Source: Mytilisepta virgata (Eukaryota; Mollusca; Bivalvia; Mytilida; Mytilidae). Taken from it: a DNA stretch of 64,000 bases. The stretch is from NCBI GenBank assembly GCA_028015205.1, contig CM051520.1:7908501-7972500 (forward strand), read 5' to 3'. Below are positions 23,771-36,700 of the stretch, piece after piece. Position numbers and translations under genes: made by a program. Positions within the stretch are counted from its first letter, which is position 1. Every line of letters starts with the position of its first letter. A model generated the notes under the pieces. The model ran no database searches. It was not told the DNA's origin and saw only the letters and a program-made list of their open reading frames with translations.

Positions 23771-23914
23771 TTAGGACGTAAATATAAAGTTCTATATATG
23801 CTTTGCAGGATTCACTCAAAAACTGAAACTGAAAATTATGGCAATAAAATAAGATTTTATTAGATAATTTAAGTTGCTCAGACAGGGGTAAGTTGGAGTC
23901 ATCCTTATTAAAGT

Positions 23915-24095
23915 TTTACGGACGTCATCAAGACTTGGTTGACAGGTCTGAAAAAACTATTTCCCAAATGAAAATGGACCTGTTCCATTGATCTTGTCCC
24001 TTCCTCATACCGGATTTGACATGGATAGCATGGTGGGTGTCCTGCAAGAAGCATAGACTGTTTACTCGTCCGAATCACCTGAGTCTATCATCAGA
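23915..24095 (+). mobile_element. Retroelement 3' end, copy R3
   Basis: Shares CATCAAGACTTGGTTGACAG, AAATGAAAATGGACCTGTTC and CATACCGGATTTGACATGG with R1 and R10. It directly follows the LINE relic but the sequence family is different. Confidence 0.65.
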
Positions 24096-24779
24096 CTTAT
24101 CTACTTATAGACTTTATTTATTTCAATTCTTATTGTGAAAATGAAAAAAAAAACTTAATTATTTTATGAGTAGTGAAAATATGATTCCCTTTTTAAACAA
24201 AATCTGTTTGATGTCTTAAGGAAGGTAAAATGTCTTAACCTTGTAACAAAATGTTAATACATGTATATCAATTTTTAGTACTCTTTTATGTCTGTATTTA
24301 ATGTTTATCTTCATGGTCGTGTAGCATGAGCAGTTATCGGCTGGCATCCTTGTTTATTTGTCATACTATTTTGTTTATATGTACAGTAATGGATGGTGAC
24401 ACTTAATTATTATTAATAGTATTATTATTAAACATATTCCTTAAATATTTACTAGATTTATTCTTTGTGAGTTCACAAAGCACTTGCACATCTAAATAGA
24501 CACTATTTTGGCAAAAGTCATTTGCTTTTTGAGTATTTTGGTATTATTTAATAACAACCACAGAAACAAGGGTTATAGGTAGACAGCTATACTGATGAAA
24601 ATCATAGTAGTAATTATGATTGGTTTTGATATATTTAGTATATTAATATGTGACTTCAGGTTATCATGTACTTTTCGCAACATTACAGCCAATCTAATGT
24701 TGAAAGTAAAAAAACAATTTATCGCCCTGATATATTTTGCCATTTTACCGAGATAGATGTCTGTTCTGTTTTGCCGATT

Positions 24780-25196
24780 CTGTCACAAAAGCTTCTTAAC
24801 TAGGGTTTTATCAGGGATAAGTTGATGTGATCACTGACGAAATCTTACGGTCGTCATCACGAATTGATTGGCCGTTACAGTGTTCCAATATCTAAGATGA
24901 TGTTCCCACTGTCGTAACATTTCATGCGCCTCCACCGATTTGTGACTACCACCGGATTGACTTTGTTGAATTTCACGACGGGCGCCGTATACGGAGCAGG
25001 AACTGCTTACCCTTCCAGAGCACCTGAGTTTACTCCCAATTTTTATAGGAGTTCGTGTTGTTCATTGTTTTTTAGTTTTCAGTGTTAATTTGTGGTTCTT
25101 GTGGTTGTTCATTTGTCTTCCCGGGTTTTTTCTAATGGACTGCGTCTTTTGGATTGCTCCTGGGGTATATTTGTCCTCTCTCTTACTTGTATAAAA
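24780..25196 (+). mobile_element. Retroelement 3' end, copy R4 (second subfamily)
   Basis: Decayed coding end (CGTCATCACGAATTGATTGG), then GAGCACCTGAGTTTACTCCC and a 3' UTR ending GGTATATTTGTCCTCTCTCT. This tail subtype is the one found directly upstream of the EGF exons in gene C (56318-56471). Confidence 0.7.
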
Positions 25197-25199
25197 GAA

Positions 25200-27355
25200 C
25201 TTGTCATTAATTGTTGCTACAATTTATGATTTTTTTAATGATTTTTATAAATATCACTTATCTTCTAAATTGTTCGATGAGTCCTTGCAAGAATAAGACG
25301 TGAGAGACAATACTTTTTAACGTCAAAAAGCGGATTATAATGATTTTAACATTTAACTCTTTTTAGTTTCAACAGCCATTTTTATTTCTTTGTCCTGTCT
25401 TCTTTAAGTTTCAACATTTTTTATTTTTCAGACAAAGTCAAGATATTAAGACACCAAGCTAACCAAATCTAACTGAGACCAATTTACAAGTGTCCATACA
25501 CAGTCCATTTGATTACATGGTTATCAGTTGAACAGATCTTGTACTGAAAAAGAATAACAGGAAGGTCAGCAAGGATATACCAATCAATCAACGCCACCCT
25601 TTTAAAAAGAACAGAAAGAACCCCGGACAAAAACAAATAACAACAAAGAGCATGAAATACAAACATAAACACAACAGAGAGTCAGCATAGTCTGACTTTA
25701 TACATGTAAGGAAACTGAACAGTGGTGGTTTTAAACCGGTTTAATGGGTTCTTAAACCTCACCCTTATCTATCCTAACACTCTAGTGTATAAAACATACT
25801 ATGAAAGCCAATACAGTATAAAAAAGGTGATCTCTTGCTAGAACTGCTATACTTGGTGGGACAATACATAATTTAGATAGACGGATCGGAATGTACTCAT
25901 TAAACTAGGTAAGGCTGTTATAGCTGCAGGTCGGTTACTGTCCCTCTTTTAAACAAACAAGTCAGAAATAACTTGCGAAATCTATAACCCTGTAATAGAA
26001 GTTGTTTAAGTAATCGTACGTTTCCGTTCGTTAAAATCTTCGAACCTTGAGCAAGTTCGTGCAAAACTTGCAAGCTGTGATATGTACACACCACAGAATG
26101 GTTCGAGAGGCACGTCTACGTCAAGAAAGGGGAAGCTAGTAATTGGAAAATTAAAGTAGTCCATGTGTAGCAAAAAATAATTCACAAATTACCAAAGATC
26201 TTGAAATTCCAAGTAATATGTATGCAGGAACAGATATTTCATAGACGTGTTAAGAGAAACATTACATTATATACACAGATAAAAGTAAATATTTTCCTGT
26301 ACCTGTATGTACTTGAAATACTTATTAACTGACATGCTATTAAAGCGTTCTGCCAACGTGTGTTTTATTATTCCTTTGTAGCTGGTTCTTAATTCAAAAA
26401 AGCATTGCTCCTCTTTGATCATTATCTAATTTTATTTGATTGTTAACGCTTCAGTAGTATAATTAGCTGTATCTGTTTGATGTCAAAGAGAACAGAATTT
26501 TGTCTGAATAATATATTGTGAAATTATATAATTATTTTTTTAATACACCCTAATTAATACTTATAGGGAGTGGAAATTAATAATTAATTATTTAATTTCT
26601 TTAATGTTTGAAATCGCACAACTTATTACACATTACTCATCTTATTAATTACAAGTGATTTACTAATAAGACGCTTCGCTACAATGTAACCCACAGACCA
26701 AATTCGTTCTGTTGGAATGTGTTCAATGGTTTGTACGCGTTTATCTAAAATAGCTGTAAGATAGACCAAGGGAACTTTTATTTAAATTTAGGTTTGATGC
26801 TTGAATTTGAACCTTAAATGAAATCAAGCAAATACAGACAAAGATATATGTTCTGACTTCAATATCGCATTACAAGTTCAAAATTACCCTCCCCTCCTGC
26901 CATGTAACAATTTGGTGACGAATTTCAGTATAATCACAATCTGTGACCCACGCAACATAACAAGATAGATAACACAGACAACAACTGCCCAATATTTGTT
27001 ACTGTGGACAATCACATCAGAATGTGACTGTCACATATCACTATTGTTTCTAATATGATCAGTACGTTCATACAACCTACATTTATATGTACCATTATTT
27101 TTATTGATTAAATATATTAAATCCTATATGACGTTATTAGGAGAGATTAAAACTGGAAATATATGTTATTTATTGTGGAGCAATCACGCAATCATTTCAT
27201 ATATGATACATGTAATACGTGTACATTTCTTATTTAAACATATCTTGCAGAAACTATTCGTGTGGCAAATCTACAAATTTACAATTATAATTCAAGTACT
27301 TTTAATAAAACAATGTATTAAATTATGACCTCACTTTAAGGTTTATTATATCAGT
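25200..27355. other. Intergenic DNA, no feature supported
   Basis: AT-rich; all open frames are short and lack family signals. No repeat family recognised. Confidence 0.5.
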
Positions 27356-27358
27356 AGG

Positions 27359-27716
27359 ACCGCCTCGGTGGTCTCGTGGTAGCGTGCTCGCCTCGAATGC
27401 GGAAGGTCGCGGGTTCGATCCCCGGTCGGGTCAAACCAAAGACATTAAAATTGGTATTTGCTGCTTTTCCGCCAAGCACGCGGCATCTAGGAGTAAGAGC
27501 AAAGACTGGCCGGCTCGGAGTCAGTATAATGTGTCCGAGTGAGGTGATATGTCTTCCTGCGCACAGTTACCTCTGAGCTAGCACATTAAAAATCCGACTT
27601 AGCGTGTCGGTCTAGTACAAAGCAGGGATGATATTCATTATCATATCAACATGTTCTCGTGCTGATATGCACCTGGTTGCCACTGGACGTTAAACAATAA
27701 TTCATCCATCCATCAT
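27359..27716 (+). mobile_element. tRNA-derived SINE, full-length copy
   Basis: Plus-strand copy of the SINE at 7116-7476: tRNA-like head with GTGGTCTCGTGGTAGCGTG and GGGTTCGATCC, body with AAGCACGCGGCATCTAGGAG, and 3' end GTTAAACAATAATTCATCC followed by short CATC repeats. The close match between copies suggests recent activity. Confidence 0.85.
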
Positions 27717-27719
27717 TAT

Positions 27720-29578
27720 ATCATTATCACACGGGAAGATCGTAAAGAGTGGTACACACATTTCGTAAATAACTAATACAGGGATAACAAAATATAGATG
27801 ATATCATAGCATCAATATTTGGATTACATGTAGACTGATTGCATTATAAGTCATACATGTAATACATGTAGCTATTGAAAGCGTGATGTTAACATTCCGT
27901 GACACTTACTTTGATGAACCGTTTGTACATATATAAAACTAAAGACAAACTCTATAGATATTTTTACTATCATAAAATAGTGCATTTAAAATAAATATAT
28001 TGAAGTACTTTACACATTTTTTTTACTCTTAAAGTCAACAGAGAAGTGTCAAATGTTAATAGTTAAGAACAATGCATGCAGATTTTATTTTCACTGGTAT
28101 GCATCAAAATAGCATGTTTCCCCACACAAGATCTTCTATATTTAGCAGGATTGTGCAGTAGGTCCATAAATTGTAGTTAAAATTATGCATTTTAAAACCT
28201 TTTAAAGTCAAATTAGGAAAACCAAATCAAATCATGTAACAATGTTCTGGTTTTTCACTGAAGATATGATATTAAAGTTCGACATAAAGTAAATTAAGCT
28301 GTAACAGTGATTTATATTTCATACAATTAATTTTTAACTACATGTACGCTGTATTTCTTTGTAGTAATTACTATCCCTAAAACTCTCGCGTGATACTATA
28401 GTTTTGCAAGTTCTTGTTTTCTGAGCTGAATGAAAACGGAATTATTCCCCTTAGACTTGGAATCTGGATAATTATATAGATACTTTGCTATTTTAAACTG
28501 GAGGAAAAAAACAAACAAAAAATATTTAAGAAAAAAACCGTTTAAGATGAACATAAATTCTAACCCCGATCCTGAAAGTATTTGCTGCTAGATGATTATC
28601 AGTTTTATGCAGATATATGTATATCTCTGTCATAGTTGTATGCATGTATAAAGGTGACAAAAGGGGACCAAAACTTGGGCAAGGCTAATTTTAAGTTTGT
28701 AAAGTATTCAGTTCTGTAAACAGGCCTTGCCAGTTTGATTCTAATGTTCACAAATTTTTTGCATTTTATGACTTATGTCTTTTCGAGGGCTTATGACGAA
28801 GGTTAATTAATGCACATCTATGTAGCAAAGTGTGTAGTTATTTCTCTACCAGTGAGTCCATGGAGTTTATATAAATGGAATGTATCAATCACTCGGTAGT
28901 TATTTGTTCGGCAATGAAACCGTGTTTTCATCTATGAAATCAATACAGGACGATGTTACACAATAACTATTGTCTATATCCCAATAAGGTATAAAGTACT
29001 TCGGTCAGAACTAACAATTAACCTACAGGAAATAAATGAACTTTAATATGGCATGAATTATTTTTACTTAACTGAAGTGCTTGTCACATGCCATAGTCAT
29101 GTCCTATATATAATTTCTTCCTCTTTCCGGATTGGATTAATTTCTAAATGTGTCTGTGTGTGTGTGAAAGGGTGAATAATCAGAGATTATGATTTGAATT
29201 CAACAATGAAAAATTGTAAATATTTAAAATATGATAGAGATTGTCACTTAGACATTTTACAATTAGATCAATGTGTGATATTTAGTAAGAACAGCCCACA
29301 CTACAATACAAGCACTACATTTCCACATAATTAATCTCGTAAATAACTAAACAATATTGACAAAAAATTCGGAATAAAAAGTACAGTAAAAAGTAACAGT
29401 CAATTTTATAGTAATTATAACAGCTCAGTCATGTTCGATGGTTTTAATTATGGACTACAAATTGCTCTTCCCACAAAACAAGTATTGTTTTTATTTCATT
29501 TTTCTTAAAGTTGACGATGATAGTCGACGATCGCTAATGTATACTGATTAATATTATTTGAAATGGAAAGAAAAGCGA
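27720..29578. other. Intergenic DNA, no feature supported
   Basis: AT-rich, with no coding region or clear repeat. A short TGTGTG run is at 29153-29164. Confidence 0.5.
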
Positions 29579-29579
29579 A

Positions 29580-30211
29580 TTTGGAGATAATGAATATTGG
29601 TCATGAGCTTCAGTAGTATTTTCACACAAACATATACGTTTCTATCGTTCCAAATATCACAACTTAACATCATTTGCTAATTTTATCGTTAAATACAGGT
29701 TACATATGTAACTAGACACCTCAGCAATAATAATTTGACCAAATAAAAAGAAGATATCTCTAGCATGTTGGAGGTTTGTTTTATCATAATATACATGTAT
29801 ATGTACATAGGTCAAGATTAAAGAGAACGTCTGCATTTCAGCAAGCTCCAATATTGTGCACAGTCCGTCGTTACACGCTGATAATGGCGTAGTTTTGCTT
29901 ACAAGCATATTTGGAGATAATGCATATTGGTCATGAGCTTCGATAGTAGTTCAAGTATTTCACACGAATATATACGTTTCTAGAGTTTCACAGCATTTGC
30001 TAATGTTATCGTTAAATACATCTCAGCAATAATAATTTGACCCCCCCCCCCCCCAAAAAAAGAAGATATTTCTAGCATGCTGTTTTTTACCATAACATAC
30101 ATGTATATGTACATAGGTCAAGCTTAAAGAGAAAATCTACATTTCAGCAAGCTCAAACTGTGCACAGTCTGTCATTACAAGCTGTCAATAGCGTAGTTTT
30201 GCTTACACGAA
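29580..30211. repeat. Diverged two-copy tandem duplication, about 300-330 bp
   Basis: Copy 1 at 29580-29908 and copy 2 at 29909-30211 both run from TTTGGAGATAATG through TATTGGTCATGAGCTTC, CTCAGCAATAATAATTTGAC and CATGTATATGTACATAGGTC to TAGCGTAG/TGGCGTAG..TTTTGCTTAC. Copy 2 carries a C tract of about 17 at 30040-30055 followed by A's, where copy 1 has CAAATAAAA. Confidence 0.85.
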
Positions 30212-30766
30212 CAATGGAAGTAAGCGTTATTGGAATTTATTGAACTCGCTTATCATTTATGTGGTTTGCGAAAGTAATACAAATACTCCTCTATACACAC
30301 ATTCACACATGCGTAATAGGCTTTTGTCAATCATTTGTTATCAATTGATAATTCAATATTTCTATAATTAATATATAATAATGTAGAAATTCTACATTTC
30401 AGTGAATTAAAATTACACCTAAAGCGTAACATACAGTTAAGCTTTAGCTTATATTAAATAAAAGTGTAACATATCTAATTGACAAACACTCTCTATCTTG
30501 AATGATTCAAACTATCTACTTAATTTATTTCATATGAAGAGCGATCTTCCGGGGGACAATGAACTCTTTCACAAGAATAGTTTTTTGACGGTAAGGATAT
30601 CAAGAATGACACAGAGTTTACAATATTACTTGTATGATGATAAATATATTTCCTCTTTTTTGTCAATATCAGTATTATATGTACATTGTACCTAACTTCC
30701 CAGAAAAGAGTAAAAACCGTGTTCGAATATTTCTAACTTCCCTTTTTTGATATCTGCAAAGAGGTA

Positions 30767-33700
30767 ATGTTCTTGTGTCTGTTCAATATTCACTTTACAA
30801 TCGGCACCATTGTAATAATTTCAAGCCTTGCAGTATGCATTGGCCGTCTCAGTGGTCCAAACATCTGTCCAAGACGTATCCACATCAGGTAAGTGTTTTA
30901 AATATATGGACATATACATGGCTGGGTCGCGTTTAATTTGAGGTTTCTGGTTAAGGATTTAAGGATAAGAATGATGGAAAAGTTCTGTTTTATAGTTGAA
31001 GTATTGTTATGACTAGAAATATGTTATGGATACTTGTATCATGTGTGTTTATATCTAGCTGAAGTTTCCTTCAATTTTATGATCAAAACGGAAAGTTTTG
31101 TCTGTTTCAGGTAAATGTTTCACTCAAACTTTACTGTTTACTGTGTGCCCTACATACTTTGGCAACTGATTTCTTTGTGAAAATCTCCGAGATTTGAAGC
31201 AAAACTTGCACATATTCAGATACGTCATAATTTTTTGCGGTAACGTCATACTTTACGCAAAAATAAAAACATTCTACACAAAATATGGGAATATTCGCTC
31301 TTGTAGAATATTTGAGACATTTAAGGTAAGGTTTGCACTCTCCCTGGATTTTTATCATTAAAATATCATGACATATTTATTTGTTCATTGGGGAAACCTC
31401 TCTTATTTCTCAGCATTTTTAAGAAAATCGCCCGTCCAGTTTTTTTGTAAGAACAGCTTAAAATTTCGATTTTTGGTAGTTTTGTCACAGTGTATTTATT
31501 TTACTATTTTCGAGGAATAATTTATGTAGGTATCAAAAATATTAAATTTTTTAATGAAAATTGTAAAAATGATTATGTTCTATATATTATTTATAAAATT
31601 TGCTTGAAAAGTTTGGAAAAAATTACGAAAACACAACATTTTAACATTTCCTTGGAAAAATAGAGACGTTTCCATGGCAACAAAAAGGTGAAAATGTCAT
31701 GTTTCTGGGTCCCACGATTTCATGTCAAATTGAGAACTCATAGAATTAAATATTTCCATTATAATAAAACAATAAAATTGATATGTCCCCGACCTCGTTT
31801 CCATGGAAACGGGTGCTATATTAACCCCTGTTAAACACACATATATAAAGTATTTTTCACGTTTTGTAAGAAAATCAATCACTGCAAGCCGTTTTCAGGA
31901 CATAATGTTTGTCCCCCGCTGGAAAGTAATGCGGGGACATAGAAATGCCGGACGTCCGTCCGTCTGTCCGTTAGCCCCCGTTGTGAGGGCTCTCACGCCT
32001 ACATTTATCTGCCGATTTTGATGGAATTCATATGGAAGACTTGTTTTGATAGTATCTAGATCAAGTTTAAATTCGAGTGCAGTAACAAAGTACTACGCAT
32101 ATATTGTGTTGGATCTATCTAACTTGCATCGTGGCGCAATGTATCATGATTCAGCTATAAGACCTGCCTCATTGCATGGCATGTGTTATTTGTTTTTGTT
32201 TTTTTTTTATGAAAAATACTGCATAGTTTTCCCTTTTTATATTCTAAATAGAAATAAGAAAACACACCAAAATATGAATGTAATCGACTCTGACATGCAC
32301 GAACTAACCCTTCCCTCAGCTAACTATATCCCTACCCAATCATTGCTCTACAGTACAAGAGTGGGCCCTAAAGTAGATGAAGACCAGAAATTGAAAATCA
32401 ATGGTCATTTTTATTGAACTAATGAAGTCAAAATACACATAGCTATTCAAAATCTCTTGCTGAACTGTTAGAAGTTAGATTTTCAATTCGTGGATAGATC
32501 AGGCTTGATGACCTCCATAACTGGCATAACTTCGTTGTTTGAATCTTGTAGCAAGTTGCGACTGTAATAATGATTTGTCCATTGTGTCCTCATAATTAGT
32601 AGCCATGTTAAAGACGATCCGTTACTGAAATACCTAATAATTCAAAGCATCGGCAATGATGAAGTCGTCCATAAACATGAAACTTTGTCGTTTGAAAAAA
32701 AAATCTCCAAAATCAACGACGTTGATCAATATTCAACACATACACGCTTCGACAGTTGCGTAGACGTTTGATTGTTAAAAAACAATTGCTTAAATTGACA
32801 TTGATATAGTTCCCGAATGCATTCAAAGCAACAGAGCAGCGTTTTGATTTTCAATCGTTAATCATTTGACTCGATACACTGCTACGATGTGTTGACATTT
32901 TGTCAGACGATAATTGTACCCAACGCGCTTTTTCGACGTTGTTAAAATTCACCGGATTAAATGCTCAAGTGATCAGAACTTTTCAATTCGAGTTATCTCC
33001 CTGTGACCGCAAACCTTACCTTAAGCAGTGGTATATACAATAATTGATAACAACTATTAGGGACAAAGGGTAGACAAATACTTTCATTTTAGTTAAATAT
33101 TTGAAATGTTCATGAAAAACGACTTTAAATTTTAAAAAATACCAAATATTTAAAAATATCTGCCTTTTAGTGATCTATAGTTGAAATTTATCATGTACTT
33201 TTCCATTGACGAAGCAGCTTAGGTTTTTAGGAATCTAAAATATGATGTAGAGGTTTTTATGACATACACTAGTTCAGTATTACTACATTCAAAATAAAAC
33301 AAGTCTGGAAATTATTGTTTCATAAAAATCTGTCTTTCGTGTTTGTCTTAAAATTATAATGTATGAGTGTATGTTTAGAATAGTTCCTACGGTGTTGTTT
33401 ATTTCGAAATTTCTTAAACTAAAAATGATCCCATATGAAAATAAATAAAATTATTCTCTTTCGTTTCTGTTTGTCAAAATATTCCAAATAAAAATGCCAA
33501 TGTGATGACAATATGTTTTCAGCAATGTGTTTACTACTCAGGAAGAAATGGTAAACGAATGTTGTCCTGATTATTTTGAAGACGACGGAATATGTAGAGG
33601 TATTAGATTGTATTTTCGATGTATCATTATCATTATTATTGAAACATGAATAGCTCAAGAATTGTGACGTCATACGGAATTTTGTTACATTGTTCTTCAA

Positions 33701-36700
33701 GCAAACCAAGTATGACAAAGGCAGTTGAAGTGAGAGGAAATATGACTTTTCAAATAAAATACAATAATTTGTTTGTTGTTTTTTTTTTCGATTTTAAAGG
33801 TGGTTTTGTACTGTATTTTGTACATTTAAGCCGTTTTATGCCCCTTTTGACAGCTCATCATTTCCATTTATTCTTCTTGTTTTCAATTGTTGTATGAGCT
33901 ATTTCGCAACATACTTAGCTTTTTAAAATTCATATATGGTTTAACAAATTTTATCATAATATGTTTAGCGTTGATATAGGTAGTGTAACGGGATTGGATT
34001 TTCGCGAGTTCACGGAATATGTGGATTAATAAGAAATGCTTTCAAGCTCGTATATTTTATTCTACGTGAATAAAATTACATAACAAATAGTAGCAATCAA
34101 ATTTACAAGTATTTATATATATAGTTGGAACAATATCTCACCCAAATAAAGTGGATTTTTCTGTGAACAAGGTTACGGACAGTAGTTTCCGTCTTATCCC
34201 AACTGAATTCCCGTTAAGTCTGACTTCATAATAATCAGTGCTGCACGGGCCGGGCCAGAACGAGGGTGTCCCGGCCGGTCCTATCGGAAGTGGACCGGCA
34301 AACCCACATAGCAAAACGACCATAAAGCCGTGTACAAGCTATTTTCCAAATAAATGTGACATTAAAAGCAAACACCATTACATTCCCCCTCCCTTAAGAC
34401 CTAATGTGGGAACCACATTAGTCTAAAGCGACAATTATGGATGAAACATATTATCATAATATAACATATATATATACACAACAATATTTAATCTAAAAAA
34501 TTCAACAAATGTTGTTGTTGTATTGACATGAGATTCTTAATTATAATGGATATGAATGTGTATCTTGAAACAGAATTTATAAGAAATTTGAATATAAGAA
34601 TGAATTGTCCAATTTTTATTAAAATTATCATATTAGGTAAGTAATGATCATTGAGCTTGGGTTCTAAAAGAATTAAGATTTAGGCTTTAATGAATTTGCT
34701 TTCGTCTATTTAGTGGACAAGGAAAAATAGTTTTTTAAATTAATAAGTTGTCTAAGACAAAAGTAAAGGTATGCTTTTGGTTCATTTGTTGATTTTTTTT
34801 AGATATGTATGTGTGTAGTTTAGTCCATTGATATAGCCGGAAGTGAACTTGATTTATATTATCGTACCGTACAACTAAAGAATTATGGGATCTCAAAGTA
34901 CAACTGACGTCAAAATAAACAATATATGCAGAGAATGTGATATGGTTTTTTCCATAACATACCCAATATCAACCCCTCGACCCATATATATTAAAGAGGT
35001 ATTTTGTTTCATTTAATTTTTATTACGAATCTTTAGTATTCTGCTGATTTAATAAATTAAAAAAAAAAATAAGAATAAGTTCCTAGAAATACATCATAAA
35101 ATTTAATTGACACTAAAACCTTGTTTCAGAATGTGAGGCTGGTAAATTTGGCAAGAATTGCTCGTTTACATGCCTATCAAACCGGTACGGAAAAAGATGT
35201 AGACAAACGTGCATCTGTACATTTACACAATTCTGTGACCCTCGTTACGGATGTTTATGTGGACTAGGTTTAACAGGACCAAACTGTTCTGACAGTAAGT
35301 ATATTGTGACAGAAAAACAAAGATTGTATTATGATAGCCATTTAGTTTTCTGGTTAACTCTTAAATCCAGATGACATACACGAAGAATGAAAGATGACAC
35401 TGTAATATAAACGCAGAAAATGAAGGACAGAACTGACTGATTTTAAGTCCATAAATCTTAACAGATGTACATTACACATTTCATATGTTGAAGATGTTAT
35501 TTACTATCGCAGTATTGAGTTATGTTCTTTTTACATTTTCTTTGGATGATTTAAACAAATGGGATATGGGATGAATTTTAAGCACTTTTTAATTTATTAC
35601 TAAAGGTTGCCCAACAGGGAAATATGGTCTAAGCTGCAAACTAGACTGCAACTGTTCCAATAACAGCAAGTGTCATCCTGAAACAGGTCGTTGTTTATGT
35701 GCCTCTGGTTTGAATGGGAACAACTGCACTAACATGAATAAAGGTTTGTACGGTTATAATGGTTTTACACCAAACTATGCACAATAATCTATATTGTTTA
35801 AGCCAGTTTTTATTTGTACAGAAAGTCTGATTGTCTGAAGAGAAACCATCTTTCTTTGTAAACTTTTATCGAGTCGAATACATCTCGACACTAGCTAGGA
35901 CTTGCATCCCACCAATTGAACATATATTTCAAGTCGGTGGTAATACATGCATACATACATGTATATTCTTTGATACATATATAAATGATCCTTTCAGCAA
36001 AGCAGACTGATACCATTCAACACAATACGACATGATACTAACATATTTATGAGATATAAAATACCTGTTCATAAAGTGTGTCTATATGTAGTTTTGATTA
36101 TTTCTCTTTGAAAGGACACATATTGTACAATTACTATAATTTAAATTTGTAATTATTGGGTTATGTTTGAAGATCTCTCATAAGCTAAGTGCACGTGTTA
36201 CAAACAATATAACCAGCAGTCTACCTGTATATAAAAATGCTAACGGATCGAAGAGACACGTACGGTCTTTGAAAAATTTGACGAAAGGGATGCTCTTATT
36301 TGAATAAAAGTTGATGAAACAACAATACTGAACCGATATCCAAAACCTATTAAAAGTGGCATAGATAGGTATGTCAACACGGTTACAATGTAGTACCTAC
36401 ATTGCATAATTTGTTTATGAATATATTAACCTTTATGAAGAAATTCTACTGAACAAACAACATATCTAGCATCAGAAATATTTACTACAAAATAAAAATA
36501 TTATTATTGGATGGAAACTTAGCATTTTTGTTAACGTCCTTTTTCCCTATCCAGCGGGTTTGGATTGTAACCTTGGTGATGAAGAATGTGAATGCCAAGA
36601 CGGCCTTTCTAGAGATAACTGTACCCAAGGATCACAAGATAAACGTGAACTTTTCCCAAATGGATTTAGTTGCATTTTTGCAATTTGTGGGAGTTCTAAG

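Noticed and set aside
32046..32417. 123-aa ORF in gene A intron 1
   Set aside because: No domain, signal or homology recognised; next to a dispersed repeat and not flanked by phase-compatible splice sites matching paralogues.
33980..34450. Solo LTR
   Set aside because: TGTAACG start and GC shift are suggestive, but no matching end, target duplication or primer site could be found by eye; kept only as an unidentified insertion.
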